This document shows positions 1 to 4,142 of a stretch of 6,062 bases of DNA, in pieces; the first letter of the stretch is position 1, and the number at the start of each line of letters is the position of its first letter. Made by a program: the position numbers and the translations under genes. The notes below the pieces were generated by a model. The model searched no databases. It saw nothing but the letters and a program-made list of their open reading frames with translations, and was not told where the DNA came from. The DNA is from Methanobacteriota archaeon (GTDB taxonomy: Archaea > Halobacteriota > Methanomicrobia > Methanomicrobiales > Methanospirillaceae): positions 1 to 6,062 of the forward strand of contig WRER01000061.1 in assembly GCA_009779205.1 (NCBI GenBank), written 5' to 3'.

Positions 1-1
1 C

Positions 2-118
2 AGAAATATCCACCAAAAATCACGTGAAGAAGCGGTGCGCATGTGTAAAGCGATATCAGCGATTACAATTGATAATGCATCTGTGGAGACTGCACTCAAG
101 ATTTATCGCGGAAATTAA
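2..118 (+). CDS. 3' end of an unidentified gene (X), 5' end outside the window
   Basis: An open frame enters from the left edge and ends at TAA 116-118, giving 38 residues. It begins RNIHQKSREEAVRMCKAI and ends in KIYRGN. The visible part is hydrophilic and probably helical, with no motif I recognise, so no function is given. It is taken as the real end of a gene because the frame is open to the edge and the same tail recurs at 447-524 and 852-953, where it has lost its upstream part. A T-rich, terminator-like tract follows the stop codon directly. The next gene, Y1, begins about 95 bp downstream on the same strand. The possibility that this copy is itself a fragment cannot be excluded without the upstream sequence. 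Confidence 0.55.
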   Translation, partial: RNIHQKSREEAVRMCKAISAITIDNASVETALKIYRGN

Positions 119-154
119 ATTTTTATTTTTTTTGTTCTAAACCTTCTTTTTTTT
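119..154 (+). terminator. T-rich terminator-like tract after gene X
   Basis: Directly after the X stop codon there are several T runs of five to nine bases, with no clear hairpin. Oligo-T tracts are the usual intrinsic termination signal in archaea. The tract is repeated, with differences, after both X-tail remnants. Its role is inferred from composition and position only. Confidence 0.5.
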
Positions 155-185
155 ATGATCTGCATTAGTATTGCAAATCTTTATT

Positions 186-194
186 GCTTATACC
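186..194 (+). promoter_or_regulatory. Possible TATA-like element for Y1
   Basis: CTTATA (187-192) is centred about 24 bp before the Y1 ATG. Equivalent elements lie before Y2 (CTTATA, 593-598) and Y3 (GTATAC, 1001-1006) at almost the same distance. That spacing would fit transcription starting at or very near the ATG. The repeats share most of their sequence, so conservation alone is weak support. Confidence 0.25.
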
Positions 195-213
195 AGCTGA
201 TATAACAAATGCA

Positions 214-441
214 ATGTCAAGAAAGATCTATGTCCGAGGACGCCTGAAGGTATCTGATGGTGTTCAGCAGCCGAAGTACCGCATTGTTGCAATAGTCTTC
301 TCCGAAGATGACGGACCTTTCGTACAGATCAAGGCGTCTCATTTCAGGAAACAAGAACTGGAACGAATTGCAGCAGATATTCGTGCAGAGATTGTGTATC
401 TTGAACCAGAATCTGATGGAGAACATAGACGTAGAAAATAG
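214..441 (+). CDS. Small basic protein Y1, function unknown (first of three paralogues)
   Basis: A 75-aa protein starting MSRKIYVRGRLKV. It appears to have beta strands around KYRIVAIVF and PFVQIKASHF, a helix around RKQELERIAADI, a strand AEIVYLEPE, and a basic tail ending HRRRK. I chose ATG 214 because the same Met is conserved in all three copies; a TTG at 184 would add ten residues but becomes TTT in copy 3. No strong Shine-Dalgarno is seen, but a CTTATA element lies about 24 bp before the ATG, as expected for a leaderless archaeal transcript. By eye Y1 differs from Y2 at about 9 of 75 residues and from Y3 at about 19. From memory it resembles short uncharacterised proteins of other Methanomicrobiales; this was not checked. 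The charge suggests nucleic-acid binding, but that is a guess. Confidence 0.7.
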   Translation: MSRKIYVRGRLKVSDGVQQPKYRIVAIVFSEDDGPFVQIKASHFRKQELERIAADIRAEIVYLEPESDGEHRRRK

Positions 442-524
442 TTTGCATGTGTAAAGCGATATCAGCGATTACAATTGATAATGCATCTGTGGAGACTGCA
501 CTCAAGATCTATCGCGGGAATTAA
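442..524 (+). pseudogene. Remnant of the X 3' end (first duplicated copy)
   Basis: ATG 447 to TAA 522-524 encodes 25 residues (MCKAISAITIDNAS and on to KIYRGN) identical to the end of X. Only two synonymous differences are seen in 78 bp against 41-118. Everything upstream of the Met is replaced by the end of Y1, in a different reading frame, so it is a headless fragment created by the tandem duplication. The near identity to the parent suggests a recent origin or gene conversion. Translation from its ATG as a 25-aa peptide is possible but unsupported by a ribosome binding site. Confidence 0.65.
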
Positions 525-566
525 ATTTTTTATTTTTTAGTTCTAACCCTTTTCTTTTTTCTTATC
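525..566 (+). terminator. T-rich terminator-like tract, unit B
   Basis: This repeats the tract at 119-154: several T runs follow the X-tail stop codon, with small insertions and deletions relative to unit A. It would end transcripts from Y1 before Y2, so each Y gene may be its own transcription unit. Confidence 0.45.
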
Positions 567-602
567 TGCATTAGATTGCAAAATGTTTATTGCTTATACC
601 AA

Positions 603-614
603 CTGATATATCAG
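603..614. promoter_or_regulatory. 12-bp perfect palindrome just before the Y2 start
   Basis: CTGATATATCAG is perfectly self-complementary and ends five bases before ATG 620. The same palindrome occurs at 1010-1021 before Y3. In unit A the matching site (198-209) reads CTGATATAACAA, so the symmetry is lost. It could be an operator for a dimeric regulator, possibly acting on Y expression, or chance in AT-rich DNA. Confidence 0.35.
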
Positions 615-619
615 ATGTA

Positions 620-859
620 ATGTCAAGAGAGATTTATGTCCGAAGACGCCAGAAGGTATCTGATGGCGTTCAGCAACCGAAGTACCGCATTGTTGCAATA
701 GTCTCCTCCGAAGGTGACGGACCTTTCGTGCAGGTCAAGGCGTCTCATTTCAGGAAACAAGAACTGGAACGAGTTGCAGCGGATATCCATGCAGAAATTG
801 TGTATCTCGAACCAGAATCTGATGGAGAACATAGACGTAGAAATAGTGCGAATGTGTAA
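620..859 (+). CDS. Small basic protein Y2, function unknown (second paralogue)
   Basis: A 79-aa protein starting MSREIYVRRRQKV, with the same strand-helix-strand pattern as Y1. Against Y1 I count about eight non-synonymous and eight synonymous changes up to the basic tail, which suggests the protein is still under constraint. One A is missing near the 3' end: AGAAAATAG in Y1 reads AGAAATAG here. The normal stop is lost and translation runs four codons (SANV) into the adjacent X remnant before stopping at TAA 857-859. ATG 620 was chosen by conservation among copies; TTG 590 is an alternative. A TATA-like CTTATA and a perfect palindrome lie directly upstream. Function unknown. Confidence 0.65.
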   Translation: MSREIYVRRRQKVSDGVQQPKYRIVAIVSSEGDGPFVQVKASHFRKQELERVAADIHAEIVYLEPESDGEHRRRNSANV

Positions 860-953
860 AGCGATATCAGTGATTACAATTGATAGCGCATCTGTGAAGG
901 CTGCATTCAAGGCCTATCGCAAAAATTTACATTTTCATTTTTTTGTCTTTTAA
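852..953 (+). pseudogene. Diverged remnant of the X 3' end (second duplicated copy)
   Basis: The frame from ATG 852 reads MCKAISVITIDSAS and on to KAYRKN, clearly matching the X tail but with many changes. The original stop is lost (AATTAA becomes AATTTA), so the frame continues through T-rich spacer to TAA 951-953. It overlaps the end of Y2 in another frame. The higher divergence and lost stop indicate decay without constraint. Confidence 0.65.
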
Positions 954-970
954 ACGTCCCTTTTTTCTTG
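930..970 (+). terminator. T-rich tract, unit C
   Basis: This T-rich spacer corresponds to those in units A and B and has runs of six to seven Ts. Oligo-T stretches in archaea often act as terminators. Here it would separate Y2 from Y3. It is called from composition and position in the repeat only. Confidence 0.4.
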
Positions 971-1009
971 TATGTATCAAATTGCCAAAAGGTTTATTTG
1001 GTATACCAA

Positions 1010-1021
1010 CTGATATATCAG
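1010..1021. promoter_or_regulatory. 12-bp perfect palindrome just before the Y3 start
   Basis: CTGATATATCAG recurs here, again ending five bases before the ATG (1027), exactly as before Y2. The flanking GTATAC at 1001-1006 replaces the CTTATA of the other two copies. Retention in diverged unit C but loss in unit A makes it worth testing as an operator. Confidence 0.35.
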
Positions 1022-1026
1022 ATGCT

Positions 1027-1254
1027 ATGCCACGGAAGATCTTTGTCCGAGGACACCAGAAGGTATCTGATGGTGTTCAGCAACCGAAGTTCCGCATTGC
1101 TGCAATAGTCTTCTCCGAAGATAATGGATCTTTCGTACAGGCCAAAGCGTCTCATTTCAGGAGACAAGAATTGGAAGAGTTTGCAGTGGATATCCATGCA
1201 GAGATTGTGTATCTTGAATCAGAACCTCATGGAGAAGATAGACGTAGAAACTAG
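1027..1254 (+). CDS. Small basic protein Y3, function unknown (third, most diverged paralogue)
   Basis: A 75-aa protein starting MPRKIFVRGHQKV and ending DRRRN, the same length as Y1. It differs from Y1 at about 19 and from Y2 at about 20 of 75 residues, yet the core KVSDGVQQPK, KASHF, the QELE helix and the AEIVYLE strand are kept. The upstream TTG that could start Y1 or Y2 is TTT here, which supports ATG 1027 as the common start; a distant in-frame TTG at 943 lies in the T-rich spacer and is unlikely. The stop is TAG 1252-1254, followed at once by TAA. No X remnant follows, so this copy probably keeps the original Y 3' flank. Function unknown. Confidence 0.65.
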   Translation: MPRKIFVRGHQKVSDGVQQPKFRIAAIVFSEDNGSFVQAKASHFRRQELEEFAVDIHAEIVYLESEPHGEDRRRN

Positions 1255-1265
1255 TAAGAACTCGC

Positions 1266-1279
1266 ACTCATTAGTGAGT
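1266..1279. repeat. Short inverted repeat after Y3
   Basis: ACTCA and TGAGT flank a four-base TTAG loop, 11 bp after the Y3 stop. The five-base stem is weak and no T tract follows, so a terminator role is doubtful. Confidence 0.25.
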
Positions 1280-1298
1280 CAGATCTCTTAGCAAAGTT

Positions 1299-1372
1299 GA
1301 TATAATAATTGGGTAATTATTAAAACATTCAAAAAATATTTACCTGATTGTTAAAAGTTACGTTATATGAGA
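1299..1372 (+). promoter_or_regulatory. AT-rich stretch with possible promoter elements upstream of the chemoreceptor
   Basis: This part of the 315-bp gap is strongly AT-rich. It holds candidate TATA-like sequences AAAAAATATTTA (1331-1342) and GTTATATGA (1362-1370), though neither is a clear match. It also contains the perfect inverted repeat TAATAATT / AATTATTA (1303-1310 and 1315-1322) around a GGGT spacer, which could be an operator half-site pair. The hairpin ending at 1426 lies between this stretch and the gene, so a promoter for the receptor could also be further downstream. Confidence 0.25.
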
Positions 1373-1426
1373 AATATCATGAGTACCTCAAAAACGATCG
1401 GTTATGAGGTACTTCTTTTAACGTAA
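1358..1426 (+). terminator. Nested hairpin with T-rich tail, terminator-like
   Basis: The inner arms AGTACCTCA (1382-1390) and TGAGGTACT (1405-1413) pair perfectly over nine bases, and TTCTTTT follows directly. An outer pair, TTACGTTA (1358-1365) and TAACGTAA (1419-1426), encloses it with eight more perfect pairs. The inner stem plus T tail looks like an intrinsic terminator for the Y region. The outer arms are more than a terminator needs, so an RNA structure or an element remnant is also possible. Confidence 0.45.
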
Positions 1427-1462
1427 TTTCTCCAAGAAAATGTCCTATGATTACACTGAATT

Positions 1463-1528
1463 CGATCTTTGCCTGACGCCAGCCTGTCACTTACTGCCTT
1501 ACCGACCGGCAGGCGGCGAGGAAGATCG
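1463..1528 (+). other. GC-rich imperfect stem-loop in the chemoreceptor leader
   Basis: CGATCTT (1463-1469) pairs with AAGATCG (1522-1528). Further in, CGCC-A-GCCTG (1477-1486) pairs with CAGGCGGCG (1510-1518), leaving one bulged A and a 23-base loop. The composition is clearly more GC-rich than the AT-rich DNA on its left. It ends about 40 bases before the start codon, so if it lies in the mRNA leader it could affect translation. Role unknown. Confidence 0.45.
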
Positions 1529-1554
1529 GATCGAATATTCTTATGCATAACTTC

Positions 1555-1559
1555 GAGGT
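1555..1559 (+). promoter_or_regulatory. Ribosome binding site for the chemoreceptor
   Basis: GAGGT lies ten bases before ATG 1570, and a nearby GTGAT also matches the anti-Shine-Dalgarno region. This supports ATG 1570 as the start. Confidence 0.65.
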
Positions 1560-1569
1560 CGAGTGATTA

Positions 1570-3993
1570 ATGACACTAAAAACAAAAAAACGAAACTTGC
1601 TTGAATTCAAAAGCATTAAAACAAAACTAATGGTCATCATCGCCGTGATGTTTATCATTGGTGGCACGGCTTTGACAGGTGTTGCAGCCCTTATGGCAAC
1701 AAATGCACTGCAAGATGCTCAACATAAGTTGCAGCAAGCCATTGGGGAAAGTACCAGTCAGAAATTAGAAATACTCGCTGAGGATGGAAAAGACACTGTC
1801 TCAATCTTTGCCACTGATTCTGATGTAATATCATGGCTGATATCATGGAACGAAGGATCTTTCACACCAGAGGAGCAGATCGTTGCATCAAAGCGACTTC
1901 TGGCAATGCTTGATAAAGCCCATCTGTTCGAACGCATCAATGTTGTGGATAATCAAGGAATTGTCATTGCTGCAAGTAGCACAGAGAACATTGGCAAGGA
2001 CTATTCGGATAGGGACGTTGTCGTTCATCAACAAAAAGAAGCCTATATTGGTGATCCATATGTTGGTGCAGATGGAACACCCAGGATACCATATGCCCAA
2101 CCTGTATATGATGACAATGGACAGCAAATAGGCCTCGTTTACATAGCTCTCGACCTTCCAGCAGTTGATGGTCTCGTGTTTTCAACTCCTGGTCTCAGTG
2201 AGGTTTCTGCGAATTTCCTTGTCGGTCCGGATGGTACGATATTATCTGGTGTGAACGGAGACTATTCTGCGTTCCTCACGAAGAAATTTGATTTGCAAAG
2301 CATATTTTCTGCTGGCGAAACGATAGCAAAAGCCCCTGGATACTATGGGATTCCAGCGTACATCGTGAAAACTCCCGTTCCTGGAACAGATTGGTTCGTT
2401 ATCACGACAGAGAGAACAGATGAAGTAAATCGTCCGATCATGGAGCTCATCACGATGATGGTTGCTTCCTTGTTTATTGTCATTGTTGCAGGACTGCTTG
2501 TGGCTGTCTTCATCGCCAATTCTTTTGCACGTCCAATTCAGGCCTTGACAGAAAATGCTAGGAAACTGGCTCTTGGTGATGTGAATGTTTCCATCACTCA
2601 CACAGGCACTGATGAGATTGGTCACCTTGCAGATGCATTTCGGAATATAGCCGAAAATACGAAAAAAAGAGTTGATTTTGTCCTCAAAATTGCATCAGGC
2701 GATGTCGAATTTAGAGTAATTGCTGCTTCTGACAAAGATGTGGAAGGTCACACCCTCATTCAGTTGAAGCAAACCGTAGCTAATCTGGCAGATTCACTTG
2801 AGATACTTGCACACCGAGCTGCTGAAGGAGATCTAAGCTACCGTGCTGAGGCTGATCAGTTTGAGGGTGTGTACCGTACACTCATTGAGACCATGAATCA
2901 TGCATTTGATCTTATTATCATCCCGGTTCAGGAGACCATGCGTCTTTCGACGTCGTACAGCAGTGGTGATTATTCAGATCGCTTTGATCCTGATATCATG
3001 GTCAAAGGAGATTTCGTGCCATTTAAAGCTGCATTGGACCAGATTGGAACCAATTCATCAGATGCATTACTCAAGATCAGAACTGGAGTTCATGATATTA
3101 GTGCTGGTGCATCGGAGTCATCTATCAGTGTAGAGGAAATTGCCAGTTCTGTTGTCATTCTTGCGGAAAATTCATCTCATGTGAGCTTGCTTACCGAACG
3201 AAATGAGGCTGGACTTGATCAAGCATTCACTGCAATGAATGATCTTGCACATACGGTTGGGGAAGTTGCCGGACGTACGGCTTCTGTTTCTGAGCTTGCA
3301 AGTAAAACCTCTAATCTTGCACATGATGGTGCGAAACGTGCCAAACTTGCAGGGAATGGCATGGAAGAGATTATGGAATCGTTTGAAAAGATATCTTCAG
3401 CTGTTTCAGATATGTCCAACCAGATGGATGAGATCGGTGGCATTGTAGATGTCATATCAGGCATTGCAGATCAAACGAATCTTCTTGCATTGAATGCTGC
3501 AATTGAAGCAGCACGTGCCGGAGATGCTGGACTTGGGTTTACAGTTGTTGCAAATGAAGTAAAAGCGCTTGCTCAGGACTCTCAGACTTCTGCCGAGCAT
3601 ATCGGAGTTATCATTGAACACCTCCAAAAGATGTCAGTTGAAGTGACAGCTGCCATGGGAAAAGCCAGTGATGTGATGGAATCTGGAAATAATGCTGTTC
3701 ATGAGACGGTTACTATCTTTAATCAGATGGCTGAGGCGATCGGGGACGTAAACAGGAATATGAGTGAAGTTGCAGCTGCATCTGAAGAGCAGGCTGCATC
3801 TGTACAGGAGATTACAGCAAGTATGAGCGAGGTGCGAGATATGGTGCAAGACACCTCTAAACAGGCGACAGATTCAGCTGCTGCGGCTGAAGAGATTAGT
3901 GCATTATTGGATGGTCTCAAACACACTTCCGCTCAATCTGCGCAATTAGCAGAAAAAATTGAAGGGCAGGTGAATCTATTCAAGATTGAGTAG
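1570..3993 (+). CDS. Methyl-accepting chemotaxis protein, dCache-like sensor with serial HAMP region
   Basis: An 807-aa transmembrane chemoreceptor that should pass an extracellular signal to CheA/CheW. TM1 is about residues 20-42. An extracellular region (about 45-290) has double-Cache features such as INVVDNQG (123-130) and PVYDDNGQ (from 178). TM2 is about 294-316. A long HAMP region follows, with Gly-Asp motifs at 336-337, 377-378, 420-421 and 466-467, suggesting a serial HAMP array. The signalling domain covers roughly 500-807, with the hairpin tip [18 protein letters not shown] around N637-G651. Glu-rich helix segments such as [11 protein letters not shown] are plausible methylation sites. 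The usual tip motif GRGF reads GLGF (L655). There is no C-terminal NWETF-type tether, as usual in archaea. The start is supported by a good Shine-Dalgarno. The ligand is unknown, and no che genes are nearby. Confidence 0.93.
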   Translation: MTLKTKKRNLLEFKSIKTKLMVIIAVMFIIGGTALTGVAALMATNALQDAQHKLQQAIGESTSQKLEILAEDGKDTVSIFATDSDVISWLISWNEGSFTPEEQIVASKRLLAMLDKAHLFERINVVDNQGIVIAASSTENIGKDYSDRDVVVHQQKEAYIGDPYVGADGTPRIPYAQPVYDDNGQQIGLVYIALDLPAVDGLVFSTPGLSEVSANFLVGPDGTILSGVNGDYSAFLTKKFDLQSIFSAGETIAKAPGYYGIPAYIVKTPVPGTDWFVITTERTDEVNRPIMELITMMVASLFIVIVAGLLVAVFIANSFARPIQALTENARKLALGDVNVSITHTGTDEIGHLADAFRNIAENTKKRVDFVLKIASGDVEFRVIAASDKDVEGHTLIQLKQTVANLADSLEILAHRAAEGDLSYRAEADQFEGVYRTLIETMNHAFDLIIIPVQETMRLSTSYSSGDYSDRFDPDIMVKGDFVPFKAALDQIGTNSSDALLKIRTGVHDISAGASESSISVEEIASSVVILAENSSHVSLLTERNEAGLDQAFTAMNDLAHTVGEVAGRTASVSELASKTSNLAHDGAKRAKLAGNGMEEIMESFEKISSAVSDMSNQMDEIGGIVDVISGIADQTNLLALNAAIEAARAGDAGLGFTVVANEVKALAQDSQTSAEHIGVIIEHLQKMSVEVTAAMGKASDVMESGNNAVHETVTIFNQMAEAIGDVNRNMSEVAAASEEQAASVQEITASMSEVRDMVQDTSKQATDSAAAAEEISALLDGLKHTSAQSAQLAEKIEGQVNLFKIE

Positions 3994-4004
3994 ATCGGCA
4001 TCTC

Positions 4005-4034
4005 CACCTCTCTGCCTTCGCAGGCAGGTAGGTG
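4005..4034 (+). other. Strong hairpin just after the chemoreceptor stop codon
   Basis: Arms 4005-4017 and 4022-4034 pair over 13 positions around a four-base TCGC loop, with one mismatch and one G-T pair in the middle. It begins 11 bp after TAG 3991-3993. No T tract follows, so it may protect the mRNA 3' end or be a repeated palindromic element rather than a terminator. Its core, CTGCCTT with AGGCAG, resembles sequence in the stem-loop before the gene. Confidence 0.5.
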
Positions 4035-4051
4035 CATGGATTGAGAATCGA

Positions 4052-4093
4052 CAGCGGTGTAGGCTACCTTTATCCGCTGCATATTCTCTTTTT
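4052..4093 (+). terminator. Hairpin followed by a pyrimidine/T-rich tract
   Basis: CAGCGG (4052-4057) pairs with CCGCTG (4074-4079) around a 16-base loop, and a CT-rich stretch with five Ts follows. Together with the preceding hairpin it probably ends the receptor transcript, which argues against an operon with the kinase. The stem is short, so confidence is moderate. Confidence 0.4.
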
Positions 4094-4142
4094 CACCCGA
4101 TTTTGGGGAGTGTAGGTTACACATTATTATTGGATACGAATT

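Larger units (their letters stand above)
41..1254 (+). repeat. Tandem array of three ~406-bp units (X tail + T-rich spacer + Y gene)
   Basis: Three direct repeats can be read by eye. The X-tail ATGTGTAAAGCG motif occurs at 41, 447 and 852. The conserved Y ATG occurs at 214, 620 and 1027. The period is therefore 405-407 bp. Each unit holds about 78 bp of X 3' sequence, about 95 bp of T-rich spacer and about 228 bp of Y coding sequence. Unit A spans roughly 41-441, unit B 447-850 and unit C 852-1254. After unit C the X tail is missing and unrelated intergenic DNA follows. This fits two tandem duplications of a segment whose ends lay inside X and just after Y. Units A and B are the most alike overall, and unit C is the most diverged. 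Confidence 0.9.

Noticed and set aside
217..910. Reverse-strand ORFs opposite Y1 and Y2 (217-426 and 623-910)
   Set aside because: They resemble each other only because the DNA is duplicated. They lack supporting start signals, and Y3 has no equivalent, so they are shadows.
714..953. A 79-aa forward ORF from GTG/TTG-type start 714 joining Y2 antiframe sequence to the X tail
   Set aside because: Its first half is Y2 read out of frame. Only the part from about 852 matches X, and that is listed as a remnant.
41..1254. Repeats resembling a CRISPR array
   Set aside because: The period is about 406 bp, the repeats contain coding sequence and differ from each other, and there are no short spacers.
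1255..1569. Possible tRNA or small RNA gene in the intergenic gap
   Set aside because: The hairpins do not form a cloverleaf, and no T-loop GTTCRA-type sequence or other RNA family signature was seen.
2242..2625. A 127-aa reverse ORF inside the chemoreceptor
   Set aside because: It lies wholly within a clearly conserved coding gene and has a Cys/Arg/His-rich composition typical of a shadow frame.
3994..4142. Receptor and kinase as one operon
   Set aside because: The 149-bp gap contains two hairpins, one with a T-rich tail. Co-transcription cannot be excluded but is not supported.
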